Under the pieces are notes generated by a model. It had not been told where the DNA came from and did not search any database. It saw nothing but the letters and a program-made list of their open reading frames with translations. A stretch of 64,000 bases of DNA from positions 248,001 through 312,000 of the forward strand of contig JADGDG010000003.1 of NCBI GenBank assembly GCA_016744995.1, given 5' to 3'. Source of the DNA: Gammaproteobacteria bacterium (GTDB taxonomy: Bacteria; Pseudomonadota; Gammaproteobacteria; GRL18). This document shows positions 1 through 8,622 of this stretch, piece by piece; the stretch's first letter is position 1; the number at the start of each line of letters is the position of its first letter. The position numbers were made by a program, and so were the translations under genes.

Positions 1-272
1 AACTGCATCGCATTCCTTTTTCTGAAATGAAAATCGATCAGTCTTTTGTTATGAGAGCTACTACAGATAAAGAAGCTCTGGCAATTGTAAAAATGACTAT
101 CTTATTAGGCCATGAACTCGGCATGGCTGTCGTTGCTGAAGGGATTGAAGATCAGGCTACATGGGAGCTCCTCACCAAATTGGGTTGTGATATAGCTCAG
201 GGTTACTTTATTGCCAAACCAATGCCTGGCTGTGACATAGTTGACTGGGATAATAAACGAGTGAGATCATGA
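1..272 (+). CDS. EAL-domain protein, C-terminal fragment (cut by window start)
   Basis: The reading frame is already open at base 3 and ends at a TGA at 270-272, so only the last ~90 residues are visible. They carry the end of an EAL cyclic-di-GMP phosphodiesterase barrel: a KIDQSFV strand, the VVAEGIED strand-and-glutamate segment, and [10 protein letters not shown] near the C-terminus. In this family these segments form the late beta strands and the loop that helps bind metal and substrate. The EAL motif itself and any sensory or GGDEF part lie upstream of the window, so catalytic competence cannot be judged. The gene probably tunes c-di-GMP, as does the GGDEF protein encoded at about 16-17.7 kb. 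Confidence 0.9.
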   Translation, partial: LHRIPFSEMKIDQSFVMRATTDKEALAIVKMTILLGHELGMAVVAEGIEDQATWELLTKLGCDIAQGYFIAKPMPGCDIVDWDNKRVRS

Positions 273-422
273 GTTGGCGCAATACATAAGCCTGGAGACT
301 GTAATTTTTATAACCCCTCTAACAATTATTTTTTATTGATATTCACGTAAAGTACTCTGAGTAATCCCCTTCTTTTTCTCCTGGTTTTAAAACATCCTGA
401 ATAAGTACTATGGTCACATAGC

Positions 423-452
423 TAACATTAAAAAAATGCATATTTCTATAAT
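423..452 (+). promoter_or_regulatory. Candidate sigma70 promoter for the acetolactate-synthase-like gene
   Basis: A perfect -10 hexamer TATAAT lies at 447-452, with a weak -35-like TAACAT at 423-428 and an 18-bp spacer. It sits about 90 bp before the ATG at 541 in a 268-bp intergenic stretch that holds no other recognisable feature. A GAGAAACGGA purine run just before the ATG can serve as ribosome-binding site. The -35 is poor, so activator dependence is possible. Confidence 0.35.
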
Positions 453-540
453 AAATTAGTATTTACATACAAATTTTCATTTTCCTCACTATACTTTTAA
501 GTAACTTAAATTTTTAGTCACAAGAATAGCGAGAAACGGA

Positions 541-2202
541 ATGAAAGCTTCTGATTTATTTGTACAATGTCTTGAAGAAGAAGGTATTGAATATATTTTT
601 GGTGTGCCGGGGGAAGAAAATGCCGACTTCATGATGTCTTTAGAAAAATCAGAAAAAATAACATTCATTCTCACCCGCCATGAACAAGGTGCAGCATTTA
701 TGGCCGAAGCTTATGGTCGGCTCACTGGAAATCCTGCCGGCTGTCTTGGTACGTTAGGCCCGGGAGCCACTAATTTAATTACCGGCGTTGCAGATTCTAA
801 CATGGATCATGCGCCAATGATTGTACTGACCGGGCAAGGCGCTTCTACTCGCCAGCATAAGGAATCACATCAGATCATGGATGTGGTGCACATGTTTGAG
901 CCAGTGACAAAATGGGCCACCACTATTTTGCACCCGGATAATATCCCTGAAATTGTACGTAAAGCGGTACGCATTGCCCGAACTGAAAAACCGGGCGCTG
1001 TATTAATTGAATTACCCGAAGATCTGGCGAAACAAGACACCGATTTAAAGCCGATCATACCACGCCGTTTTCGTCGCCCGGTTGCTGACGACAAGATTCT
1101 GAGTAAAGCTTTTGATCGAATCATACAGGCACAAAGGCCAATAATCATAGCGGGCAATGGCTGTATCAGAAAACGAGCCAGTAAACAATTGCGCCAGTTC
1201 TGTGAGAAAACCGGCATTGGTGTAGTCAGCACCTTTATGGCCAAAGGCAGCGTTGATATGGATGCCGATTATTGTCTGTATACCATCGGTTTACAATCTA
1301 AAGACTTAATTGCCTGTGCCATTGATTCAGCCGATCTGGTGATTACGCTGGGTTATGATATGGTCGAATATCATCCGCGCCTGTGGAATCCTGATGGTAC
1401 TAAGAACGTTATTCATGCTGATTTTTTACCTACTGAAATTGACAGTAATTACCACCCTGAAATTGAAGTCATTGGCGATCTGGCTCATACTTTATGGATG
1501 CTTAATGAGCGTCTGGATCACTATCTTAAAGAACGTTCATTAATCTTTAATCTGCAGCAGCAGACTGCAGTACGTCGTGATATGGCTAAGGAATTAGCAA
1601 TCTATAAAGATGATGAAAGCAAAGATCGAGTCAAGCCGCAAAAAGTACTTTGGGATGTCCGCCAATTTTTAGGAAAAGATGATATTTTACTCTCAGACGT
1701 CGGGGCTCATAAAATGTGGATTGCTCGTCACTATCAATGTCACTCCCCCAATACTTGTCTGATACCCAATGGCTTTTGTTCCATGGGTTTTGCATTGCCA
1801 GGTGCCTTTGCTGCAAAAATCGTCTTTCCAGAGCAAAAAATTCTGGCCATTTGCGGTGATGCCGGCTTTTTAATGAATGTTCAGGAAATGGAAACCATCC
1901 GTCGTTTTAACAGCAATATTGTCGTTATGATCTGGGAAGACCATGCCTATGGTTTAATCGCCTGGAAACAGGAAAATCAATTCGGCCGTCATACGGATCT
2001 GGCCTTTAATAATCCTGACTGGCAGCAATTATCAGGTGCCTTTGGCTGGAGTTACCACCCAGTAAAAGACAGTACTGATGTTAGCACTGCTCTGGAAAAT
2101 GCCTTTGCCACAGAGGGCCCCTCCTTGATCGTGGTGCCAATTGACTACGCTGAAAACAACAAATTAACTGAGCGCCTGGGCAACATCAGTTGCTCAATTT
2201 AA
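541..2202 (+). CDS. Thiamine-diphosphate enzyme, acetolactate synthase large-subunit-like
   Basis: The 553-residue protein has the three-domain layout of ThDP-dependent acetolactate synthases. The N-terminal PYR domain (about 1-170) has the RHEQ segment with the conserved glutamate E48 and a GTLGPGATN loop. A central domain spans about 190-330. The C-terminal PP domain (about 370-550) has a GDAGFLMNVQE metal/diphosphate motif at 439-449. GDAGF in place of GDGSF resembles catabolic AlsS-type enzymes rather than FAD-dependent IlvB. No small regulatory subunit (IlvN) follows. The next gene is an FMN glutamate-synthase-like protein 25 bp downstream, so the two are probably co-transcribed. Biosynthetic, acetoin-forming or another ThDP ligase activity cannot be separated by eye. 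Confidence 0.85.
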   Translation: MKASDLFVQCLEEEGIEYIFGVPGEENADFMMSLEKSEKITFILTRHEQGAAFMAEAYGRLTGNPAGCLGTLGPGATNLITGVADSNMDHAPMIVLTGQGASTRQHKESHQIMDVVHMFEPVTKWATTILHPDNIPEIVRKAVRIARTEKPGAVLIELPEDLAKQDTDLKPIIPRRFRRPVADDKILSKAFDRIIQAQRPIIIAGNGCIRKRASKQLRQFCEKTGIGVVSTFMAKGSVDMDADYCLYTIGLQSKDLIACAIDSADLVITLGYDMVEYHPRLWNPDGTKNVIHADFLPTEIDSNYHPEIEVIGDLAHTLWMLNERLDHYLKERSLIFNLQQQTAVRRDMAKELAIYKDDESKDRVKPQKVLWDVRQFLGKDDILLSDVGAHKMWIARHYQCHSPNTCLIPNGFCSMGFALPGAFAAKIVFPEQKILAICGDAGFLMNVQEMETIRRFNSNIVVMIWEDHAYGLIAWKQENQFGRHTDLAFNNPDWQQLSGAFGWSYHPVKDSTDVSTALENAFATEGPSLIVVPIDYAENNKLTERLGNISCSI

Positions 2203-2227
2203 TTTTAAAAACTGAGGGAAACATTCA

Positions 2228-3748
2228 GTGATTAAAGAAGAACATATTGATCTGGTTCAGTCCGGAATAAATATCGCCTCAGGCCTGTTTGTTGTCACTC
2301 TGGGCCTGATTATTCTGGCCATCATCATTACCTTCATACTTGACGTAACTCAGACAAAGCAGGCGCTGCGACGTAACTACCCGGTAGTCAGCCATTTTAG
2401 ATACTTTTTTGAAACTCTGGGCGGTTTTTTTCGTCAATATTTTTTCTCTATGGATCGGGAAGAACTGCCCTTTAACAGAGCACAGCGTTCCTGGGTCTAT
2501 CGGGCAGCAAAAAATATTGATACCACAACTGCTTTTGGATCCACCCATAATATCAGTAATAAGGGCTCTGTGATTTTTGTTAATTGCCCCTTTCCAACAC
2601 TGGGTAGAGACGCAACCAGTATAAAACCCGTTCTTATAGGCGAACACTGCGAGCATCCCTATCTGGCAAAATCCATTTTCAATATTTCCGGTATGTCATT
2701 TGGGGCATTGTCCAAACCTGCAGTACTAGCCCTGTCAAATGGAGCAAGACTCTCAGGTTGCTGGATGAATACCGGAGAAGGCGGATTATCACCCTATCAT
2801 CTTGAAGGCGGTGGCGATCTGGTTTTTCAAATCGGCACAGCTAAATATGGCGTCCGTGATAAGGTCGGAAATTTTAGTGATGAAAAATTACGCCTGGTCG
2901 CAGCTCACAAACAGGTGAAAATGTTTGAAATTAAATTGAGTCAGGGGGCCAAACCAGGTAAAGGCGGTATACTTCCAGGCCCTAAAGTCACTGAAGAAAT
3001 CTCAGAAATACGAGGCATCACACAGGGTGAGGATTCCATCAGCCCCAATCGGCATGAAGACATCACCTCTATCGGTGATTTACTTGATATGATTGAACAT
3101 GTACGAAAAGTTACCGGAAAACCCGTAGGATTTAAAACTGTTATAGGAAGTTATGGCTGGCTTGATGATCTATTCAGTGAAATTCATGCCCGCGGCATTG
3201 AAAGTGCCCCTGATTTTATTACCATTGACAGCGCCGATGGTGGTACAGGTGCCGCCCCAGTGAGTCTGATGGATCATATGGGACTTGGTATTCGGGAAAG
3301 TTTACCCATTGTCGTTAATAAACTCATTGAAGAAGGTTTAAAGGACAGAATTAAAGTCATTACTTCGGGAAAACTGATTAATCCATCTGATATTGCCTGG
3401 GCCATCTGTGTCGGTGCTGATTTTATAGTCTCTGCACGTGGATTTATGTTTGCATTAGGTTGCATTCAGGCCTTACACTGCAACAAAAATACCTGTCCAA
3501 CGGGTATTACCACGCACGATCCACGCCTGCAGCAAGGATTGAATCCAGAAGTTAAGGCAATACGTGTTAAGCAATATGTAGAAAACATTTGTCATGAAAT
3601 TGGTATGATTGCACACTCATGCGGGGTCAGAGAACCAAGAGAATTAGGCCGTCACCACTGTCGAATCGTCACAGGCGAAGGCAAGTCTGTTTTTCTTGAT
3701 GAGCTTTTTCCTGTCAAGCCGCTGAGAAGGCCAAACCGTGCTGAATAA
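2228..3748 (+). CDS. Membrane-anchored FMN-binding glutamate-synthase-family protein
   Basis: This 506-residue protein (GTG start) has one N-terminal transmembrane helix (about 17-38). A glutamate-synthase central/FMN barrel (Glu_synthase family) follows from about 135 to 480. Visible barrel signatures are SGMSFGALS (154-162), NTGEGGLSPYH, IKLSQGAKPGKGG, and SADGGTGAAP (335-344). A C-x5-C-x4-C cluster at C412, C418 and C423 matches the Fe-S ligands of that family. There is no glutamine amidotransferase domain and no GltD partner nearby, so it is not a normal glutamate synthase. The membrane anchor and the 25-bp distance to the ThDP enzyme suggest a shared but unidentified pathway. Confidence 0.82.
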   Translation: MIKEEHIDLVQSGINIASGLFVVTLGLIILAIIITFILDVTQTKQALRRNYPVVSHFRYFFETLGGFFRQYFFSMDREELPFNRAQRSWVYRAAKNIDTTTAFGSTHNISNKGSVIFVNCPFPTLGRDATSIKPVLIGEHCEHPYLAKSIFNISGMSFGALSKPAVLALSNGARLSGCWMNTGEGGLSPYHLEGGGDLVFQIGTAKYGVRDKVGNFSDEKLRLVAAHKQVKMFEIKLSQGAKPGKGGILPGPKVTEEISEIRGITQGEDSISPNRHEDITSIGDLLDMIEHVRKVTGKPVGFKTVIGSYGWLDDLFSEIHARGIESAPDFITIDSADGGTGAAPVSLMDHMGLGIRESLPIVVNKLIEEGLKDRIKVITSGKLINPSDIAWAICVGADFIVSARGFMFALGCIQALHCNKNTCPTGITTHDPRLQQGLNPEVKAIRVKQYVENICHEIGMIAHSCGVREPRELGRHHCRIVTGEGKSVFLDELFPVKPLRRPNRAE

Positions 3749-3767
3749 AGTTTTTCTTTATCAAGAC

Positions 3768-3784
3768 GCTATATTTTATATAGC
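3768..3784. terminator. Small AT-rich hairpin after the glutamate-synthase-like gene
   Basis: A perfect 7-bp stem (GCTATAT / ATATAGC) with a TTT loop lies 20 bp after the stop codon at 3748. No T-run follows, so this is at most a weak terminator or a chance AT palindrome. Confidence 0.25.
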
Positions 3785-3819
3785 ATATACTCATTACATT
3801 ATTTCTGGAGAAAATTCTC

Positions 3820-4740
3820 GTGGCCTCAATTTTAAATAACTCAAATCGTCTTGAATTACTCTTATTTTACCTTGGAGGAAAGCGCCGCTTTGGTATCAAT
3901 GTACTCAAAATAAAGGAAGTCATACCTTGTCCTCCTCTGCATAATCTGCCCAACCAAAGTGCTAATGTTCTGGGCGTGGCAGAATTACGTGATGATACAT
4001 TACCTATTATTGATCTGGCAAAAGCCATCAGTTCAACACATCGAATTTTATCCAAAGAGCAGATCCAGCAAGGTTCAGTTATAACAACGGAAATTAACCG
4101 ATCACATCAGGGTTTATGGATCAGCGGAGTTGATAAAATTGTATTATGTGACTGGAAAGATATCTCACCTCCAGCCAGTGGAACCCGCCTTAACAGTTAC
4201 ACCACGGGAGTGACTCTCATCGAAGATGAACTTGTCCAGTTGCTTGATATTGAAAAAGTACTTGCCGAGATACTTGGATTTGAATCCCCTCATAATGAAG
4301 AATTAAACATTGAGAAATCAAAATTAGAAGCTGTATTTGGCAAATTAGTTATGATTGTTGATGACTCTTCCATGGCAATAAAACAGACTATTGCTTCTCT
4401 GGAAAAAATTGGTCTCCAGCATATTTCTGCCAGTGACGGCAAAATGGCTCTGGATATTCTTAAAGATTATCAAAATGGTGATCCCCACACAATGGAACCC
4501 ATCTCAATGATCATTTCAGATATTGAAATGCCTGAAATGGATGGTTATACTTTTGTCACACAAGCAAGAAAATTAGATAAATTTAAAGATATCCATGTAT
4601 TGATGCATACCTCTCTCAATGGCACAATGAACATGAAAAAAGCGACTGCTTGTGGTGCCAATGATATCCTGTCAAAATTTGTTCCCCATGAACTGGTGGA
4701 AAAAATAGTTGAACATTTAATGGCATCACCTGACAGCTGA
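3820..4740 (+). CDS. cheV: CheV-type chemotaxis protein (CheW domain + response-regulator receiver)
   Basis: The 306-residue protein begins with GTG. It has a CheW-like coupling domain (about 10-155) and a C-terminal receiver domain (about 173-302). The receiver has the acidic pair D181-D182 and phosphoacceptor D234 in the SDIEMPEMDG motif. The order CheW then REC defines CheV, which couples chemoreceptors to CheA and adapts by phosphorylation. No other che genes are present here, so this is an orphan copy, as is common for CheV. The conserved receiver residues look intact. It is preceded by a 71-bp gap and followed 28 bp later by an unrelated Rossmann-fold gene. Confidence 0.9.
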   Translation: MASILNNSNRLELLLFYLGGKRRFGINVLKIKEVIPCPPLHNLPNQSANVLGVAELRDDTLPIIDLAKAISSTHRILSKEQIQQGSVITTEINRSHQGLWISGVDKIVLCDWKDISPPASGTRLNSYTTGVTLIEDELVQLLDIEKVLAEILGFESPHNEELNIEKSKLEAVFGKLVMIVDDSSMAIKQTIASLEKIGLQHISASDGKMALDILKDYQNGDPHTMEPISMIISDIEMPEMDGYTFVTQARKLDKFKDIHVLMHTSLNGTMNMKKATACGANDILSKFVPHELVEKIVEHLMASPDS

Positions 4741-4768
4741 TAACAAACATTTTTTAAAAAGGGCTGCT

Positions 4769-5542
4769 ATGAAAAAAACCATTGTTGTTATAGGTATTGG
4801 TGAAATGTCCGGCGTCTTCACCCGGGGTCTGTTACGAGCAGGTTATCCTGTTATCCCCATCACCCGTTCAATGAACATCAGTGAAACAGCCAGCCAGATA
4901 AATGAACCTGAGATGGTTCTGGTTGCTGTGGGAGAAAAGGATCTGGACTCAGTACTTGAACAGCTTCCTGATGACTGGAAAAATAAAACCACTCTTTTGC
5001 AAAATGAACTATTGCCCGATGACTGGAAAAAACATCATCTTATCAATCCTACAGTTATTTCGGTCTGGTTTGAGAAGAAAAAAGGCCAGGATTATAAAGT
5101 TCTGGTTGCCTCACCAATAATAGGCCCACATGCGAACCTTATTAAAGAAGCATTAGCAACTCTGGATATCCCCGCCTGGGTAGTTAAAGATGATAACGAA
5201 ATGTTATTTGAGCTGGTGCGTAAAAATTTGTATATTTTAACCACCAACATCACAGGCCTGGAAGTGGGCGGCGATGTCAATTCTTTGTGGAATGAAAATC
5301 GAAAATTAGCCTTAAACGTCATTAATGATGTTTTAACAATACAAAACCATATGACCGCTCAGGAACATGACCGTGAACGTCTTGTGGAAGCAATGGTTGA
5401 GGCAATAAATGGTGATCTTGCCCATAAATGCATGGGCCGTTCAGCACCGGACAGACTCTCAAGAGCTTTGGAATATGCGGCAAAAAATCAGTTGCAGGTA
5501 AATGAGTTGCAAAGGATCGCCCGCTTGCTGCAACAGGCTTAA
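4769..5542 (+). CDS. Ketopantoate-reductase-like NAD(P)-binding protein (ApbA/PanE-type fold), function unknown
   Basis: The 257-residue protein opens with a Rossmann nucleotide-binding motif (VVIGIGEMSG, residues 4-13). It ends in a helical region with a KNLYILTTNITGL segment that recalls the lysine/asparagine region of ketopantoate reductases. It is shorter than typical PanE (about 300 residues), and its active-site correspondence cannot be confirmed by eye. It has a good ribosome-binding site (AAAAGGG about 6 bp before ATG). It ends only 24 bp from the convergent hydrolase gene. A dedicated pantothenate role is unsupported; a 2-hydroxyacid or amine-substrate oxidoreductase is equally possible. 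Confidence 0.65.
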   Translation: MKKTIVVIGIGEMSGVFTRGLLRAGYPVIPITRSMNISETASQINEPEMVLVAVGEKDLDSVLEQLPDDWKNKTTLLQNELLPDDWKKHHLINPTVISVWFEKKKGQDYKVLVASPIIGPHANLIKEALATLDIPAWVVKDDNEMLFELVRKNLYILTTNITGLEVGGDVNSLWNENRKLALNVINDVLTIQNHMTAQEHDRERLVEAMVEAINGDLAHKCMGRSAPDRLSRALEYAAKNQLQVNELQRIARLLQQA

Positions 5543-5566
5543 TGCCTTAATTATTTTTACCATAGC

Positions 5567-6337
5567 TCACTGCTCAATAAAGCGTTTGATGTGCTCATAA
5601 TAAAGAGAAAATGCCGAGATAGTATTGTGTTCCGCTTCGGAGATAACGATGAGATTGACAGGTTTATGAGTAAATGCCGTTGCCAGTGCATAAGCATGCT
5701 CTGGTTTAACCACGTTGTCATTCTCAGCGATAAGTAATAGCGTGTCCGAATTGATGAGTGCGGCTCTGCCAGCAGAGTCAAATTTATCCTTTAATAGTAA
5801 GGGAATTGGGTAGATAGGATAGTGTTTTTTCGCCACCTGTTCCAGACTATCAAATGGTGTGACCAAAACAAGTTTATCAACTGCTCTTTTTGATGCAAGT
5901 AATGTAGCCACCCCACTGCCAAGGCTGCGTCCAATAACTGCAATAGACTTGTGATCCGGCACAATATGATCATAAACCATTAATGCATCTGCGTAGAATG
6001 CAGATTCTTGCGGTGTACCGGTGCTGCCGCCATAACCACGGTAATTTATCAGGTAAATGCTATGCTCAGGCAAAGTATTACTAAGATCATCGGCATTAAA
6101 CTCGACGGTTTCAGAGTTCCCGCCAAAATAAATCACCGCATTTTCTTTCCCCGGATTCAAAACAAAAACCTTTATTTGCACCCCCTGATGTTCAAAAATC
6201 CTCACATCAAGCCCACTTCCTTCACTTTCAGTTGTGGGGAAATAAATCAATGCCCTCTGGGAAAAATACAAGATTGCCCCCAGCCCGAGATACACAGTGA
6301 TAGCGATCATAAAAATCGATGTGAGCATATGTTTCAT
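5567..6337 (-). CDS. Alpha/beta hydrolase, membrane-anchored (BEM46/ABHD-like)
   Basis: The 256-residue protein has an N-terminal hydrophobic anchor (about 5-25) and then an alpha/beta hydrolase domain. The nucleophile elbow is GRSLGSG with Ser138. The acid is probably Asp207 (LLLIAENDNVV) and the catalytic base His237 (SEAEHNTI). The NYRGYGGSTG strand-loop matches the oxyanion-hole side of BEM46-like hydrolases. The substrate is unknown. It lies 29 bp downstream of orn on the same strand and may share its transcript. An esterase or peptidase of the cell envelope is the likely class. Confidence 0.8.
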   Translation of the reverse strand: MKHMLTSIFMIAITVYLGLGAILYFSQRALIYFPTTESEGSGLDVRIFEHQGVQIKVFVLNPGKENAVIYFGGNSETVEFNADDLSNTLPEHSIYLINYRGYGGSTGTPQESAFYADALMVYDHIVPDHKSIAVIGRSLGSGVATLLASKRAVDKLVLVTPFDSLEQVAKKHYPIYPIPLLLKDKFDSAGRAALINSDTLLLIAENDNVVKPEHAYALATAFTHKPVNLIVISEAEHNTISAFSLYYEHIKRFIEQ

Positions 6338-6366
6338 TTTGTGATATGCCGGGTATCGACAAAAAT

Positions 6367-6909
6367 TTATTTTAAGATGGTTTTTCGATAATAAATCATT
6401 TCTTCAATGGATTCACGAATATCATCCAATGCCAGATGAGCGCCCTTTTTCTGATAACCACCCATCACTTCGGGATACCAGCGTCTTGCTAATTCTTTCA
6501 GGGTACTGACATCAAAATTACGATAGTGAAAATATTCCTCCAGATCAGGCATCCAACGTGCCATAAAACGGCGATCCTGGCAAATACTATTGCCGCACAT
6601 CGGTGAAACCCCTTTGCCTACATATTGCTGCAAAAACTCAATGGTTTGTGCAATGGCAGCCGATTCATTTATATGGCTGTTTTTAACTCGTTCTGTTAAG
6701 CCAGACTGTCCATGATGAGTAGTATTCCATTCATCCATTTTAGCCATAGTTTCATCAGACTGATGGATTGCCAGAACCGGTCCTTCTGCCAAAATATTTA
6801 ATTCCGCGTCCGTGACAATTGTAGCAATTTCAATGATTCGATCCGTTTGCGGCTCAAGTCCGGTCATTTCCAGATCAACCCAGATAAGATTACGTTGGTC
6901 TTGTGTCAT
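6367..6909 (-). CDS. orn: Oligoribonuclease (3'-5' exoribonuclease)
   Basis: The 180-residue protein matches the length and layout of gammaproteobacterial Orn. The DEDDh residues are all visible: D12 and E14 in [10 protein letters not shown]112, H158 in KKGAHLA, and D163 in LDDIRES. Orn degrades 2-5 nt RNAs and, as known for the family, hydrolyses pGpG, the product of c-di-GMP breakdown. That fits a genome with EAL and GGDEF proteins. It is divergent from the M48-cytochrome-rsgA group. Proximity of orn and rsgA on opposite strands is a familiar gammaproteobacterial arrangement. Confidence 0.97.
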   Translation of the reverse strand: MTQDQRNLIWVDLEMTGLEPQTDRIIEIATIVTDAELNILAEGPVLAIHQSDETMAKMDEWNTTHHGQSGLTERVKNSHINESAAIAQTIEFLQQYVGKGVSPMCGNSICQDRRFMARWMPDLEEYFHYRNFDVSTLKELARRWYPEVMGGYQKKGAHLALDDIRESIEEMIYYRKTILK

Positions 6910-6961
6910 TTAGTACTCATTTTTTTAATTAACTTTTATATTAACTTTTGTAAATTCTGGG

Positions 6962-6967
6962 TATAAT
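6962..6967 (+). promoter_or_regulatory. Candidate -10 element for the M48 protease operon
   Basis: A TATAAT hexamer lies 68 bp before the ATG at 7036, in the 126-bp divergent region between orn and the protease gene. No convincing -35 sits 16-18 bp upstream, so the call rests on the -10 alone. Confidence 0.3.
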
Positions 6968-7035
6968 TATAGCCAACAAAGCAATTTTAATATACCCGAC
7001 TAGTTCATAGTTAGAAAACCACTCATTGGAAGTTT

Positions 7036-8274
7036 ATGCCTCTTTTTAGCACAATTTTTATCATTATGGTCATTTTATCTGCTCTTATCCACTTTTGGTT
7101 GTCTCAAAGGCAGATAAATTATGTCACTACTCATCGGGAAAAAACACCAGATGCCTTTGCTAAAAAGATCACTCTGGAAGAACACCAGAAAGCAGCAGAT
7201 TACACCATTGCAAAGGAAAAACTGGGCAAGATTGAACTCCTCATCGGCACAGTTTTGATTTTCATCTGGACTTTGGGCGGTGGCCTGGAATACCTTGATC
7301 AATTTATCCGAACTTACCAGTTTGAACCACTTTATGCTGGTGTTGTTTTTATTTTACTCATGGGTTTTATCTCTTCAATCTTTGATATTCCCCTGGGACT
7401 GTATAATACCTTTGTTCTGGAAGAAAAATTCGGCTTTAATCGAACCACCTTTAAAATTTGGCTGGTCGATTTTATTAAACAAACAATTCTTGGACTGGTT
7501 ATCGGCATCCCACTTATTATGGTCATACTCTGGCTAATGGGTAGTGCTGGAGAGTTCTGGTGGGCTTATGCCTGGGCTGTCTGGATGGGATTTAGCTTTT
7601 TTATGATGTGGGCATACCCGGCATTTATTGCCCCTATTTTTAATAAATTCACCGAACTTGAAGATGAATCTCTAAAAGCACGGATAGAACAGTTAATGAC
7701 TCGCTGCGGCTTTCTCAGCAAGGGCATTCTGGTCATGGATGGTTCCAGACGTTCCAGTCACGGGAATGCTTACTTCACTGGTCTGGGCAATAATAAACAA
7801 ATTGTTTTTTTTGATAACCTGCTTGACTCGCTTGACGAAGAGGAAGTCGAAGCAGTTTTAGCCCATGAGCTGGGGCATTTTAAGAAAAAACACATTGTGA
7901 AGCGCCTTATATCCATGACCTTCATGACGCTTGCCGGATTTGCAGTGCTCGGCTGGTTAATGCAGCAATTATGGTTTTATAATGGTTTAGGTATGACCAC
8001 ACCCTCTATTTATGCAGCGCTGGTCTTATTCAGTATTGCATCACCTGCATTTACCTTTTTTCTTAGTCCCATTAGCGCTATGATAAGCCGTAAACATGAG
8101 TTTGAGGCGGATGATTATGCGGCACAACAAGCTGATGCCAATAAGTTAATTGATGCTCTGGTAAAACTTTACAAAGAAAATGCCAACACATTAACACCTG
8201 ATCCGCTGCATTCAGCTTATTATGATTCTCACCCGCCGGCACCGGTAAGAATTGCTCATTTAAACAGACATTAA
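7036..8274 (+). CDS. M48-family integral-membrane zinc metalloprotease (Ste24/CAAX-protease-like)
   Basis: The 412-residue protein has several hydrophobic segments before and after a cytoplasmic zinc-protease core. The HELGH motif is at 277-281 (AVLAHELGHFKKKH). The third ligand glutamate lies in the KHEFEADDYA segment at about 353-362, both typical of the Ste24 branch of M48. Its length is close to Ste24/CAAX prenyl proteases. In bacteria such proteins are usually linked to membrane-protein quality control rather than prenylation. It is followed 12 bp later by a cytochrome gene and then rsgA, suggesting one operon. Confidence 0.9.
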   Translation: MPLFSTIFIIMVILSALIHFWLSQRQINYVTTHREKTPDAFAKKITLEEHQKAADYTIAKEKLGKIELLIGTVLIFIWTLGGGLEYLDQFIRTYQFEPLYAGVVFILLMGFISSIFDIPLGLYNTFVLEEKFGFNRTTFKIWLVDFIKQTILGLVIGIPLIMVILWLMGSAGEFWWAYAWAVWMGFSFFMMWAYPAFIAPIFNKFTELEDESLKARIEQLMTRCGFLSKGILVMDGSRRSSHGNAYFTGLGNNKQIVFFDNLLDSLDEEEVEAVLAHELGHFKKKHIVKRLISMTFMTLAGFAVLGWLMQQLWFYNGLGMTTPSIYAALVLFSIASPAFTFFLSPISAMISRKHEFEADDYAAQQADANKLIDALVKLYKENANTLTPDPLHSAYYDSHPPAPVRIAHLNRH

Positions 8275-8286
8275 CAGGAACTCAAT

Positions 8287-8595
8287 ATGAAATTTCTACC
8301 AGCGCAGACGCTATTATGTTTCCCTTTTATTTTACTTTTGAGCCAGTCATCACTGGCTGCAAATCCAGCACATGGCAAAGATCTTCATAATGCCAATTGC
8401 CAGTCTTGTCACACATCACTGATGGATGGTAATCCTGATTTGATTTATACCCGCCCTGACCGCCGAGTCAATTCACTTGCTGGCCTGAAAAGTCAGGTAA
8501 CTCGCTGTAAAACAACAGTTGGCGTTTCCTGGCCCGATGATCAGGTTGAAGATGTAGTTGAATACCTGAATACCAGTTTCTATAAACTTAAATGA
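8287..8595 (+). CDS. Small periplasmic monoheme cytochrome c (SHP-like)
   Basis: The 102-residue protein has a Sec signal peptide (cleaved near residue 24) and one CQSCH heme site at 38-42. The C-terminal half (RCKTTVGVSWPDDQVEDVVEYL) resembles the oxygen-binding SHP-type cytochromes. There a Cys pair usually flanks this loop, but here only the first cysteine is present and the second is replaced by Trp. No methionine ligand is obvious near the C-terminus, so the sixth heme ligand is uncertain. Its place between an M48 protease and rsgA gives no clear partner. Electron carrier or small-ligand binding are both possible. Confidence 0.85.
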   Translation: MKFLPAQTLLCFPFILLLSQSSLAANPAHGKDLHNANCQSCHTSLMDGNPDLIYTRPDRRVNSLAGLKSQVTRCKTTVGVSWPDDQVEDVVEYLNTSFYKLK

Positions 8596-8622
8596 TTTCT
8601 ATATCAACTGCAGCCGGTTTCT

